Source of the DNA: an uncultured Sutterella sp.
Lineage (GTDB): Bacteria; Pseudomonadota; Gammaproteobacteria; Burkholderiales; Burkholderiaceae_F
Direction: 5' to 3'
Assembly (NCBI GenBank): GCA_905206365.1
Contig: CAJLHF010000001.1
Span: 62,001 to 126,000, forward strand
DNA length: 64,000 bases
The position numbers and the translations under genes are program-made. Below the pieces are notes generated by a model. That model made no database searches, had not been told where the DNA came from, and saw only the letters and a program-made list of their open reading frames with translations. This document shows, one piece after another, positions 8,703-17,841 of this stretch. Within the stretch, counting starts at the first letter, position 1. The number at the start of each line of letters is the position of its first letter.

Positions 8703-10775
8703 TTACTTGCGCCACGTGTCCTTGAGGCCCACGGCCAAATTAAAAACAGGTTTTTCAGCCGTGTGGTCCTTGCGGTCCGCAACGAAGTAGCCGCAACGCT
8801 CGAACTGGAACTTTTCGTCGCGTTCGGCCGAGGCCGCCGCGGGTTCGACGTACGACGAGAGAATCACCTTCGAATTCGGGGTGAGTCGGTCGAGGAACGT
8901 GCCTTCGCCCGCTTCCGGATTCGGCTCGCAGAAAAGACGTTCGTAGACGCGAATTTCGGCCGGAACCGCGGTCTTGGCATCGAGCCAGTGAATCGTCGCC
9001 TTCGTCTTCACGGAGAGCGACCCTTCGGTACCCGACTTCGTTTCGGGGAGGTAGTCGGCGTGCACCGCCACGATGTGGCCCGTTTCGTCCTTTTCGAAGC
9101 TCGTCGGCACGATGACGTAGCCGGCGCGCAGACGCACGGGCTTGGCGGGCGTGCCGTCGGTCGGAATCGTGAGGCGGCGGAAACCCTTGGGCGGCACCTC
9201 GGCAAAGTCCGTCTCTTCGATCCAGAGTTCGCGCGAAAACGTGATCTTGCGCTGACCGAGTTCGGGCTTTTGCGGATGATTGTCCGCGAGGAGTTCTTCG
9301 CTTGCACCTTCGGGGTAGTTGTCGATGATGAGCTTCAGGGGCTTCATCACCGCCATGCGGCGAAGGGCGCGTGCTTCGAGGTCTTCGCGCAGGCACTGCT
9401 CAAGCACCGAGTAATCGATCCAGCCGCCCGAGACCTTCGAGACACCGCAACGCTCCGCAAAGCTCTGGAGGCTTTCGGGCGTGAAACCGCGACGACGCAA
9501 ACCGACGATCGTCGGCATGCGCGGGTCGTCCCAACCGTCGACGTACTTTTCGGTCACGAGCTGAATGAGCTTGCGCTTGCTCACGACCACGTACGTGAGA
9601 TTCAGACGGTTGAATTCATACTGGTGCGAGAGCAGGAAGAAGTTCTTGCGAACCACTTCAAGCGCCGCCTGCATGAGGGGAGTGAAGTTTTCGGGGTGCG
9701 CTTCGAGAAGTGCGAAGAATTCCTTCATCGACGCGTCTTCGAGCGTCTCGGGAGCTTTTTCGCCCCAGGCGTCGAAGAGTCGGCGCATCGTGCATTCGGG
9801 TTCGCTCTGGCCGAGTTTTTCCTTGGCCGCGAGCGCGCGGGCCGCAAAAGGAAGAGCGCGGTCGTCTTCGCCCGAAGCCATCTTGGCGATCAATGCACGG
9901 GCCTCTTCGTACTGCGGCGTACGCAACACCGGCACGATGCGCTCCAGCGCCCAGTCGTAGAACGCGCGCTGGTCTTCGAATTCGAGCGTACAGATCGAGT
10001 GCGTGATGTTCTCGAGCGAGTCTTCGATCGGATGCGCGAACGTGTACATCGGGTAGATGCACCAGGCGTTGCCCGTGGCATGGTGTTCGGCAAAACGAAT
10101 GCGGTAGATCGCCGGGTCGCGCAGGTTGATGTTGGGGCTCGCCATGTCGATCTTGGCGCGCAACACCATCGAACCTTCGGCGTGCTTGCCTTCGCGCATT
10201 TCGCGGAAGAGACGCAGGTTCTCCTCGACCGAGCGGTCGCGGTACGGCGAATTCTTGCCGGGCTCCTTGAGGGTGCCGCGGTTATCGCGCATCTCGTCGG
10301 CCGTCTGCTCGTCGACGTAGGCGTAGCCCGTCGTGATGAGGTGCTCGGCGAAGCGGTACATGTACTCGAAGTAAGAGCTCGCGAAGTAGAGATTCTTCTC
10401 CTTGCCGTGCTCCCAGTTGAAGCCGAGCCAGCGGACGCTGTCCATGATGCCGTCGACGTACTCCTGGTCTTCCTTCACCGGGTTCGTGTCGTCGAAGCGC
10501 ATGTGGCAGTAGCCGCCGTAGTCTCGGGCGAGGCCGAAATTCAGGCAGATGCTCTTCGCGTGACCGATATGCAGGTAGCCGTTGGGCTCCGGCGGGAAGC
10601 GCGTGCGGATCTTCGCCTCGTCGGGAGCCCCCTCCTTCAGTTGCTCGGAATAGGGCGCCGGACGGCCGCACCAGTAGCGGGGAAGGTTCGCTCCTTGGGC
10701 CAGATCGTCTTCGATGATGTTGCGGATGAAGTTGGTGGCGTGCCCGCTCACGGGCGTTTCCGAGTTTTCACTCAT
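8703..10775 (-). CDS. glnS: Glutaminyl-tRNA synthetase
   Basis: A class I aminoacyl-tRNA synthetase that charges tRNA-Gln directly. The 690-residue product has the HIGH signature as PNGYLHIGHAKS and the KMSKS loop as VVSKRKL, both in GlnRS context, plus the paired beta-barrel anticodon domains in the C-terminal third. It is longer than the E. coli enzyme (about 550 residues); an extra segment of roughly 100 residues lies between the catalytic core and the anticodon domain. The ATG at 10775 gives MSENSETPVSGHATNFIRN. It has its own terminator. Confidence 0.96.
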   Translation of the reverse strand: MSENSETPVSGHATNFIRNIIEDDLAQGANLPRYWCGRPAPYSEQLKEGAPDEAKIRTRFPPEPNGYLHIGHAKSICLNFGLARDYGGYCHMRFDDTNPVKEDQEYVDGIMDSVRWLGFNWEHGKEKNLYFASSYFEYMYRFAEHLITTGYAYVDEQTADEMRDNRGTLKEPGKNSPYRDRSVEENLRLFREMREGKHAEGSMVLRAKIDMASPNINLRDPAIYRIRFAEHHATGNAWCIYPMYTFAHPIEDSLENITHSICTLEFEDQRAFYDWALERIVPVLRTPQYEEARALIAKMASGEDDRALPFAARALAAKEKLGQSEPECTMRRLFDAWGEKAPETLEDASMKEFFALLEAHPENFTPLMQAALEVVRKNFFLLSHQYEFNRLNLTYVVVSKRKLIQLVTEKYVDGWDDPRMPTIVGLRRRGFTPESLQSFAERCGVSKVSGGWIDYSVLEQCLREDLEARALRRMAVMKPLKLIIDNYPEGASEELLADNHPQKPELGQRKITFSRELWIEETDFAEVPPKGFRRLTIPTDGTPAKPVRLRAGYVIVPTSFEKDETGHIVAVHADYLPETKSGTEGSLSVKTKATIHWLDAKTAVPAEIRVYERLFCEPNPEAGEGTFLDRLTPNSKVILSSYVEPAAASAERDEKFQFERCGYFVADRKDHTAEKPVFNLAVGLKDTWRK

Positions 10776-10830
10776 CGTTTGATTCCAACGAAAGAGAGTC
10801 GAGAAAGAAAAATGTGCGGAGGGCTGCATG

Positions 10831-10872
10831 AAAAATGCGCGGATCCGCTCGTTTGGCGTATCCGCGCATTTT
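10831..10872 (-). terminator. Bidirectional-type terminator between the dehydrogenase gene and glnS
   Basis: A long stem (AATGCGCGGAT / ATCCGCGCATT) flanked by A and T runs on both sides. Placed after the dehydrogenase gene, it would end that minus-strand transcript before glnS. Confidence 0.7.
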
Positions 10873-10939
10873 ATCAGAGCCTCTCGGCCGTCAAATTTCG
10901 AAGCCTTGTTTTACGGCCTCCGGAGGCCTTGCAAGCCTC

Positions 10940-11854
10940 TTACGAGCCTTTTTGCGCCTTGCGGGGAAGTCGCAGAATGAGGCTCGAGGTGTCGAGCCGG
11001 TTGCCGCCCTCGGCTTGAATTTCACCGTAGAAGCGGTCGACGAGCTCCGTCACGGGAAGCTGAGACCCGTTGCGTTCGGCTTCTTCCATGACGATGCCGA
11101 GGTCCTTGCGCATCCAGTCGACCGCAAACCCGAAGTCGAACTTCCCTTCCGCCATTGTCTTGCCGCGGTTGAGGAGCTGCCACGACGAAGCCGCTCCGCG
11201 GCCGATCGCGTCGATCACCTTGTCCATGTCGAGCCCCGCGTTCATGCCGAAAGCCACGGCTTCCGCAAGCCCCTGGACGCAACCCGCAATGCAGATTTGG
11301 TTGACCATCTTCGCCAGTTGCCCCGCACCCGTATCGCCCATGCGCGTCACGGCCGCAGCGTAGCTCATCACGATCGGACGACCGAGATTGCAGGCCAACT
11401 CCTCACCACCGCAAAGCACCGTGAGCGTTCCGTTTTCGGCACCCGACTGGCCGCCCGAAACGGGCGCGTCCACCCAGGCAACGCCCTTTTCGGCAGCCGT
11501 CTTTGCAAGCTCGCGCTCGACTTGAGCGCTTGCAGTCGTATGGTCCCAGAACATGGCCCCCGCCGACATGCCCGCGAGAGCTCCCGTCTCGCCGAGCACG
11601 ACGCTGCGAAGGTCGTCGTCGTTACCGACACACGCAAAGACGATGCGCGCGCCTTCGGCTGCTTCGCGCGGCGTGGCGGCCATGATGCCGCCGAACTCTT
11701 TTACCCACTTTTCGGCCTTGGCCGTCGTACGGTTGTAGACACACACGTCGTGACCGGCGCGCTTCAGGTGCCCCGCCATGGGGTAGCCCATGGTACCGAG
11801 CCCGATGAAAGCGACCCGAGTGGGAACGGTGGTGGGATAAATCTTTTCGGCCAT
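10940..11854 (-). CDS. NAD(P)-dependent beta-hydroxyacid dehydrogenase (GarR/MmsB family)
   Basis: A 304-residue member of the 3-hydroxyisobutyrate / 2-hydroxy-3-oxopropionate (tartronate semialdehyde) reductase family. Visible features are the Rossmann loop FIGLGTMGYPMAGHL near the N-terminus, the substrate-binding DAPVSGGQSGAENG, and the catalytic-lysine segment GAGQLAKMVNQ. The ATG at 11854 is preceded by a GAGG ribosome binding site. It appears monocistronic, with hairpin terminators on both sides. Substrate choice between tartronate semialdehyde, 3-hydroxyisobutyrate and succinic semialdehyde cannot be settled from motifs, and no glyoxylate or valine pathway gene lies nearby. Confidence 0.85.
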   Translation of the reverse strand: MAEKIYPTTVPTRVAFIGLGTMGYPMAGHLKRAGHDVCVYNRTTAKAEKWVKEFGGIMAATPREAAEGARIVFACVGNDDDLRSVVLGETGALAGMSAGAMFWDHTTASAQVERELAKTAAEKGVAWVDAPVSGGQSGAENGTLTVLCGGEELACNLGRPIVMSYAAAVTRMGDTGAGQLAKMVNQICIAGCVQGLAEAVAFGMNAGLDMDKVIDAIGRGAASSWQLLNRGKTMAEGKFDFGFAVDWMRKDLGIVMEEAERNGSQLPVTELVDRFYGEIQAEGGNRLDTSSLILRLPRKAQKGS

Positions 11855-11939
11855 CGAAAGGACCTCGCAATGCAAAAAGAAAAATCGGACGTTTCCGGCA
11901 CGTCATGCGGATTGTCGCCGGACGGAAGACGAACAAGAC

Positions 11940-11971
11940 GAAAACGGAGCGCCCTTCGAAACGCTCCGTTT
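11940..11971 (-). terminator. Rho-independent terminator after the racemase-like gene
   Basis: Stem AAACGGAGCG / CGCTCCGTTT with a ten-base loop. On the minus strand it is followed by TTTTCGTCTT, 15 bases after the stop codon of the racemase-like gene. Confidence 0.7.
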
Positions 11972-11986
11972 CCGCGCGCGGATTTG

Positions 11987-13423
11987 TCAGCGAACGCCGC
12001 GTTCGGCCTCGGCCTTTTGCGCTTCCTTCACGACGCGACGCGCGAGCGCCGACGTCGGATCGATGAGCGAAACGGTCTTTCCGGCCACGCGGAAGTCGTC
12101 CGTTTCATCAAGAATGAGCGGGAGCTCCGTGCAACCGAGAATGAGGCAGTTGCAGTCGTACGTCGTCACGAGATACTCGACGGCGCTCACGAGATCTTCG
12201 CGGCAGATGCCGTCCGTATAACCCGCCTTGGCGCCCTTCGGCCCGTAGATCGCCGCCATCACGCGTTCCTGATGCGCCTCGTCGGGCGTGAACATGGGAA
12301 GGTTCATGGCTTCGGCCTTCTTGCCGTAGATGCCCGTCTTCACGGTCCCCGTCGTCGCCAGAAGACCGATGCGGGCCGCGTCGCCGAACTTCTCGCGGAT
12401 TTCCTCCATCGTCACCTGCTGCATGTTGATGAAGGGAATGCGCAGGTTGCGCTCGAGGTACGGAACGAAGGCATGCGCCGTATTGCAGGGAACGATCAGC
12501 ATGTCGCAGCCGTCTTCCTGCAGACGACGGGCGCAGTTGAACATCGCGAGCGTCGGGTCGGTGCCGTTTCCGAGCAGGCACGCCGTGCGATCGGCGATCT
12601 GCGGATTTTGCTCGACCGCAACCTTGAAGTGTTCCTGGTCGTTGCGCGCGGGCGTCGCCTTCACGATCTTGTCGTAGAGGTCGACCGTGGCCGCAGGCCC
12701 GAGTCCGCCGATCATGCCCACCTTGAAGGGCTTCGGACGGCGCGCGAGCGGAGCGAGAACTGCGCGCTCGGCCGTATCGCGCAGGAGATCGAAAACGGGA
12801 AGCCCCTCGGCCTTGAGGTCGGAGACGAAACGCGCCATCTGGCCGCAGGCCGTAACGAGGAGATCCGCACCTCCCTCAAGAAGCGCATGCCCCGCCTTCA
12901 GAAGCGCGGCTTTGTGTTCGGGCGTGAGCCCCTTGCGACGCAGGCCCGTTTCGGGATCCTGCACCGTACGATAAAGCGCCTTCAGTTCGTCGGAGAGTTC
13001 GAGCACTTCGGCCGTTCCATCGAGAAGCTTCACGAAGAATTCCCGATCGACCGCAATGCCGAGAAGGCCGATGCGGCGAACGCCCGCCGCTTCTAGCGCC
13101 GCAGGGAGGCCCCGATAGAGAGACACCATCGGCACTTCGACTTCCGTTTGCACTTCGTCGAAGAAGGGTTCGCTCCGCACGTCGGGCACCACCACCTCGT
13201 CGCAACCCGCACGTTCCAATTCGATCACGCTTTCGAGCGCCGCGATTTTGCGGTCGCCGAGCCCGATCCGGGCGTCGGGCGCGTCCTTGCGCATTTCGAT
13301 TTCGCTCGTCACCACGTTGACGCGAACGTCGTTGCGGGCACCGACGCCGATGAGTTCCGCCTTGAGTGCAAGCGCCACCGACGGATTGATTCCGGCCGCA
13401 AGGCCGATCGTCAGACTCTTCAT
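11987..13423 (-). CDS. Two-domain aspartate/glutamate racemase-like protein
   Basis: A 478-residue protein with two tandem Asp/Glu racemase-type domains; the family is usually a single domain of about 230 residues. The C-terminal half (from about residue 233, KVGMIGGLGPAATVDLYDKI) has both catalytic cysteines in family context, Cys313 in VPCNTAH and Cys431 in GCTEL, so it should be an active amino-acid racemase or related isomerase. In the N-terminal half the first cysteine position is Asp81 (VVPDVRSEPFF), while a cysteine remains at 193 (TACGQ); this half is probably non-catalytic or altered. The ATG at 13423 has an AGGAG site seven bases upstream. Substrate unknown. Confidence 0.85.
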   Translation of the reverse strand: MKSLTIGLAAGINPSVALALKAELIGVGARNDVRVNVVTSEIEMRKDAPDARIGLGDRKIAALESVIELERAGCDEVVVPDVRSEPFFDEVQTEVEVPMVSLYRGLPAALEAAGVRRIGLLGIAVDREFFVKLLDGTAEVLELSDELKALYRTVQDPETGLRRKGLTPEHKAALLKAGHALLEGGADLLVTACGQMARFVSDLKAEGLPVFDLLRDTAERAVLAPLARRPKPFKVGMIGGLGPAATVDLYDKIVKATPARNDQEHFKVAVEQNPQIADRTACLLGNGTDPTLAMFNCARRLQEDGCDMLIVPCNTAHAFVPYLERNLRIPFINMQQVTMEEIREKFGDAARIGLLATTGTVKTGIYGKKAEAMNLPMFTPDEAHQERVMAAIYGPKGAKAGYTDGICREDLVSAVEYLVTTYDCNCLILGCTELPLILDETDDFRVAGKTVSLIDPTSALARRVVKEAQKAEAERGVR

Positions 13424-13618
13424 GATTTTCTCCTCTTTCGAGGCCCGATTCTCAAGCAGGGATTCGGGCCTGCGTCACCGTCCGTCTGCACGCGGATTCC
13501 TACGTTCGTGCGGGAGCCGGCAACTTGATTGTGCTACCGCTCGGGCCCCGCGGGGAATCGGTCGTTTCCCGACAAAGGCATCGAGCGCTTTCGGTCTTGT
13601 TCGTACGAAGCCTGGTTC
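13424..13618. other. Intergenic region between racemase-like gene and sbcB
   Basis: A 195-base gap on the minus-strand path from sbcB to the racemase-like gene. It holds an inverted repeat, AGGCCCGA at 13441-13448 and TCGGGCCT at 13464-13471, just upstream of the racemase ribosome binding site. There is no T run behind it, so it may be an operator-like or leader structure and not a terminator. Confidence 0.35.
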
Positions 13619-15124
13619 TTACTCGGGAGACGCCGCTTCGCCCACGAGCTCGCCCCAGGCGTAAAGCGCTTCGAGCACTTCACGCTTCGCGCCGTCCTCG
13701 GGATCGACCTCCCCTTCAAGGCGGTCGATTTCCTCGAAGTAGTCCGCAATCGTGCGCGCACGATTGCGCCCCTCAAGAACGTGGGCTTCGCACCAGGCAC
13801 GCCAAGTTTCGCGCTCCTCGTGCGAAAGGCTTTCGGGCCAGTTGCGCGCGCGGAACCGAAGCAACAGTCCGTCGAAACGCTCGTCGTCGAAGTCCATTCC
13901 CCGGTCGGCGAGGTATTCGGGCGAAGCCTCGCGGATTTTCTTAAACCGCGCACGGTCCGCGGGCGTGGGAAAGCCCCCGCTGTAGAGCCCCGTTTCGGCG
14001 TCTTCTTCGTCGTTCTTCGGGAACTCCGCTTCTTTGATTTGCGCCGCCGTGAGAATCGTCCCCTGGATGTCGCGCAACATCGCGGCGAGCTTTTCGGCGT
14101 TCGCACGGATACGTTCGAGATCGAGCCCGTACTTCTGCGCCCGTTCGGGCCTCAAAACGGCAAGACTTCCGCAAACAAAGGGCGAAGCGTTGACTTTCAA
14201 CTTCCAGAGCGGAAGCGGCCGCTCGCCCTCGGGAAGGTTCTTGGGCGATGCGAAGAGTCGGCGATGCAGCGCCTCGCGGTCGATTTCCCGCAATTCCGTT
14301 GGGTCGGCCATCAGATCCCAAACGAGCGCATCGTTGCCGATCTGCCCCACCAACATCACGATGCGGGTACAACCGCGCACGACGCCGAATTTCGGCGACA
14401 CCCAGACAACCGGCCCTTTTTCAAGCGCGGCTACGACCTTGTCTTTCGTTCGGTTCTCGAACGCCCACTGCCAGAGCCGGGGTTCCTTTTGCGCGATGAG
14501 ACGCGCAAGCGCTACCGTCGCTTCGACGTCGGAGAGCGCGTCGTGCGCGTGTCCGTGTTCGAGCCCGTTGGCTTTCGTGAGAAATTCCAACTTGAAAGTG
14601 ACACCCTTACGCCCTTCGGCGGCCGGATAGACCGCGGGATCGATGTCTTCCCAACGCGGCCACTTGATCGAGTCGCCGCGCAACGCCCAGACGGCGCATA
14701 CAAGCGGGAAAAGGTCCCAGCGCGAGCATCCGTTCGCCCAACTGTGGCTGTAGGGATCGAGAAAATTGCGCCAGAAAAGAAACCGCGTCACTTCGTCGTC
14801 GAAGCCGAGCGTGTTGTAGCCGATGCTGACCGTTCCCGGCGTATTGAAACGCTTGAAGATCGCCCCGGCAAACTCGGTTTCGCGCAACCCCCGCTCTTCG
14901 CAACGTTGCGGGGTGATGCCCGTCAACAGCGAACTCTCCGGGCTCGGCAGGTAGTCGAGCGCGGGCTTCGCGTAAAAGACTTCGCCTTCGCCCTCCGGGC
15001 CCGGCACGGGCACGAGGTCCGCACCCGTTCGCAGACCCGCAAACTGCGCGGGTCGGTCCGAGCGGCGGTTGATGCCGAAGGTTTCGTAGTCGTACCAATA
15101 AAAGGTTGTGGTCGTCTGGGCCAT
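13619..15124 (-). CDS. sbcB: Exodeoxyribonuclease I
   Basis: A 3'-5' single-strand DNA exonuclease of the DEDDh superfamily that works in recombination and mismatch repair. The 501-residue length is near the E. coli enzyme. Exo I starts with WYDYETFG (catalytic D and E), continues with IGYNTLGFDDEVTRFLFWRN and WDLFPLV, and has HDALSDVEATV supplying the later catalytic residues. The C-terminal SH3-like and helical regions are present. It starts 46 bases after the rng stop on the same strand, so the two nuclease genes are probably cotranscribed. Confidence 0.94.
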   Translation of the reverse strand: MAQTTTTFYWYDYETFGINRRSDRPAQFAGLRTGADLVPVPGPEGEGEVFYAKPALDYLPSPESSLLTGITPQRCEERGLRETEFAGAIFKRFNTPGTVSIGYNTLGFDDEVTRFLFWRNFLDPYSHSWANGCSRWDLFPLVCAVWALRGDSIKWPRWEDIDPAVYPAAEGRKGVTFKLEFLTKANGLEHGHAHDALSDVEATVALARLIAQKEPRLWQWAFENRTKDKVVAALEKGPVVWVSPKFGVVRGCTRIVMLVGQIGNDALVWDLMADPTELREIDREALHRRLFASPKNLPEGERPLPLWKLKVNASPFVCGSLAVLRPERAQKYGLDLERIRANAEKLAAMLRDIQGTILTAAQIKEAEFPKNDEEDAETGLYSGGFPTPADRARFKKIREASPEYLADRGMDFDDERFDGLLLRFRARNWPESLSHEERETWRAWCEAHVLEGRNRARTIADYFEEIDRLEGEVDPEDGAKREVLEALYAWGELVGEAASPE

Positions 15125-15170
15125 GAAGGTCTCCGAAAAACGCGGAATTCGAATGAGGAGGACTCCGGCC

Positions 15171-16628
15171 TTACGCCAAAATCACGTCCCAGACTTCCTG
15201 CGTGTAGCTCGGCTCTACCTCGAGAAGCACGGGCTTTTCAATGGATGCCTGAAGGAGTTCGAGCGCGGGCGATTCGTCTTCGAGAAGCATGTCGATCACG
15301 GACTGACTCGCCTGAATGCGGAATTCCTTTGCGTCCTTGTACTGACGGCTCAAGCGCAGAATCTCGCGCAGAATGTCGTAGCAGACCGTGCGTGCCGTCT
15401 TCACTTCGCCGCGTCCGCCGCAAATGGGGCAGGGCTCGCAGAGCACGTGCGCAAGCGACTCGCGCGTGCGCTTTCGGGTCATGGCCACGAGGCCGAGCTC
15501 GGTGAAGTTGCTCACCGTCATGCGCGTGCGGTCCGTCGAGACCGCACGGCGCAATTCCGCAAGCACCGCTTCGCGGTGCTCTTCGCGCGACATGTCGATG
15601 AAGTCGACGATGATGATGCCCCCGAGATTGCGCAATCGCAACTGACGCGCAATCGTCTGCGCGGCCTCGAGATTCGTTTTGAAAATCGTGTCGCTGAAGT
15701 CGCGCTTCCCGACGTAGCCGCCCGTATTGACGTCGATCGTCGTCATCGCTTCCGTCTGATCGAAAACGAGGTAGCCGCCGCTCTTCAAATCGACGCGACG
15801 GCCGAGCGCGCGCTCGATTTCGTCGTCGATCCCGTGCGTCTCGAAGAGCGGCCGATCACCGCGGTAGAGTTCCAACCGACCCTTGGCGACCGGAACGAAC
15901 CGCTCCGCGAAGCGCTCGAGCGCTTCGTATTCCGCTTCGCCGTCGACCTCGACGCACTCGGTTTCCTTGTGCACCATGTCGCGCAGCACGCGCTGCGCGA
16001 GCGAGAGGTCCTGGTAGAGCAGGGTCGGCGCCGCGCTCACACCCGCCTTCGAACGGATTTCCTCCCAGAGACGCCCGAGGTAGGCCATGTCGTCGCGGAA
16101 CTCTTCTTCGGTCGCCCCCTCTTCGGCGCTCGTACGGATGATGTAGCCGCCCTTTTCCGATTCCGGTCGCATGGCGGTCAGCATGGCGCGAAGCGCTTCG
16201 CGTTGCGCTTCGTCTTCGATGCGCTGCGAAACACCGATGTGCGGGTCGCGCGGCAGGTAGACGAGCTTGCGACCCGCAAGCGAAATCGTCGTTGTCAAGC
16301 GAGCCCCCTTGGTGCCGATCGGGTCTTTGGCCACCTGCACCATCACGGACTGCCCTTCGTGAAGCACGTTCTCGATGGGCTTGGGTTTGTCACCCTCGCC
16401 GTGCGCCTCGAAAATATCGGCGACGTGCAAAAAGGCCGTTCGCTCCAGCCCCACGTCGACGAAGGCGCTCTGCATGCCCGGAAGCACGCGAACCACTTTA
16501 CCGAGGTAGACGTTGCCGACGAGACCGCGGGCGCAGGCGCGCTCGATGAAAAGGTCCTGCAGGACGCTGTCCACTACAATGGCGACGCGAGTTTCCCGAG
16601 GCGAGCAGTTGATAAGAATGTGTTCCAT
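15171..16628 (-). CDS. rng: Ribonuclease G
   Basis: An endoribonuclease that trims the 5' end of 16S rRNA and takes part in mRNA decay. The 485-residue product has the S1 domain in the first 125 residues (GNVYLGKVVRVLPGMQSAFVDVG is the family start), the DNase I-like catalytic centre (TTIDVNTGGYVGKRDFSDT and IIIVDFIDM with metal-binding aspartates), and the zinc-link cysteines in CPICGG. It lacks the long C-terminal scaffold of RNase E, so RNase G is the better name. It is divergent from rfbB and probably heads a transcript with sbcB. Confidence 0.94.
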   Translation of the reverse strand: MEHILINCSPRETRVAIVVDSVLQDLFIERACARGLVGNVYLGKVVRVLPGMQSAFVDVGLERTAFLHVADIFEAHGEGDKPKPIENVLHEGQSVMVQVAKDPIGTKGARLTTTISLAGRKLVYLPRDPHIGVSQRIEDEAQREALRAMLTAMRPESEKGGYIIRTSAEEGATEEEFRDDMAYLGRLWEEIRSKAGVSAAPTLLYQDLSLAQRVLRDMVHKETECVEVDGEAEYEALERFAERFVPVAKGRLELYRGDRPLFETHGIDDEIERALGRRVDLKSGGYLVFDQTEAMTTIDVNTGGYVGKRDFSDTIFKTNLEAAQTIARQLRLRNLGGIIIVDFIDMSREEHREAVLAELRRAVSTDRTRMTVSNFTELGLVAMTRKRTRESLAHVLCEPCPICGGRGEVKTARTVCYDILREILRLSRQYKDAKEFRIQASQSVIDMLLEDESPALELLQASIEKPVLLEVEPSYTQEVWDVILA

Positions 16629-16748
16629 GATGCGTGTGTGCGTGTGGCGTTTGCCGTCCGTTGAAGAACGGCATCCATTCTACCGAGTGCCTCGCCCCTC
16701 AACCGTGCGTTTCTCCGTTCCCTTTTTCTCCTTTGCGCAAGCTCTCCC

Positions 16749-17759
16749 ATGCTTCTCGTTACGGGCGGAGCCGGCTTCATCGGCTCCAATTTCATTCTTC
16801 GTTGGCTCGAGCACGCCAACGAGAGCATCGTGAATCTCGACGCGCTCACGTACGCGGGCAACCTTGAAAATCTCCGCCCGCTCGAGCACGATCCGCGCTA
16901 CCGCTTCGTGCGCGGCAACGTCTGCGACGCGGCGCTCGTCGCCGACCTGTTCGAGCGCTTCCGCCCCCGCGCGGTCGTTCACTTCGCCGCCGAGAGCCAC
17001 GTCGATCGCTCGATTACCGGCCCCTCCGTTTTCGTCGAAACGAACGTCACGGGGACGACGACGCTTCTCAACACGGCTTACCGGTATTGGCTCGGACTCC
17101 CCGACGAAGAAAAAGCGAACTTCCGATTCCTCAACGTTTCGACCGACGAGGTCTACGGCTCGATGGACCGCGAGAGCCCGCCCGCCAAAGAATCGACCCC
17201 CTTCGATCCGAGCAGTCCCTATTCCGCGAGCAAGGCGGCGGCCGACCAATTCGGGCGCGCTTATGCGCGCACCTACGGGCTTCCCGTTCTGACGGTGCGC
17301 TGCACGAACAACTACGGCCCGCGCCAGTATCCGGAAAAGCTCACGCCGAGCATCATCACCCGCGCCGTTGCGGGGCTTCCGCTCCCAATCTACGGATCGG
17401 GCCGACAGATCCGCGACTGGATCCACGTGGATGACTTTTGCTCGGCGCTCCGTTGCATTCTCGCGGGAGGGCGCCCCGGGGACATCTACAACGTGGGGGC
17501 CTCGAACGAATGGGAAAACCTCGCATACGTGCGAAAAATCTGCGCCGTTCTCGACGAATTGAGCCCTCGTGCCGAGGGCGCCTCATACGCCGATCTTATC
17601 GAGCACGTACACGATCGTCCGGGACACGATCTGCGCTATGCGCTTGATGCGAGCAAGCTGCGGGAAGACCTCGGCTGGAAGCCCGAGGTCGACTTCGAGA
17701 GCGGCTTGCGCGCGACCGTGGCCTGGTACTTGAACGAGGGGCCGGACGCCGCGCTCTGA
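16749..17759 (+). CDS. rfbB: dTDP-glucose 4,6-dehydratase
   Basis: Second step of dTDP-L-rhamnose synthesis: dTDP-glucose is converted to dTDP-4-keto-6-deoxyglucose with bound NAD. The 336-residue short-chain dehydrogenase has the Rossmann motif GGAGFIGSN (residues 6-14), the TDEVYG active-site segment with catalytic Asp and Glu, the YSASK Tyr-Lys pair, and NNYGPRQYPEKLTP for sugar-nucleotide binding. It stands alone: rfbA and rfbD are not in the window and rfbC is 33 kb away. The gene is divergent from rng and ends at a bidirectional terminator shared with sdaA. Confidence 0.95.
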   Translation: MLLVTGGAGFIGSNFILRWLEHANESIVNLDALTYAGNLENLRPLEHDPRYRFVRGNVCDAALVADLFERFRPRAVVHFAAESHVDRSITGPSVFVETNVTGTTTLLNTAYRYWLGLPDEEKANFRFLNVSTDEVYGSMDRESPPAKESTPFDPSSPYSASKAAADQFGRAYARTYGLPVLTVRCTNNYGPRQYPEKLTPSIITRAVAGLPLPIYGSGRQIRDWIHVDDFCSALRCILAGGRPGDIYNVGASNEWENLAYVRKICAVLDELSPRAEGASYADLIEHVHDRPGHDLRYALDASKLREDLGWKPEVDFESGLRATVAWYLNEGPDAAL

Positions 17760-17785
17760 GGTTCCCGGCTCCGCAATACCGAAAA

Positions 17786-17810
17786 GGGCGGCGAATTCGA
17801 TTCGCCGCCC
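17786..17810. terminator. Bidirectional terminator between rfbB and sdaA
   Basis: A ten-base perfect stem (GGGCGGCGAA / TTCGCCGCCC) with a five-base loop, A run on one side and TTTG on the other, between two convergent genes. Confidence 0.85.
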
Positions 17811-17841
17811 TTTGTCGTATTGCAGTCGGAGTGTTCCCGCG

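Noticed and set aside
13439..13473. Inverted repeat before the racemase-like gene as a terminator for sbcB
   Set aside because: The stem is good but it is not followed by T on the minus strand and it sits about 150 bases after sbcB, so it is noted only as a possible leader structure.
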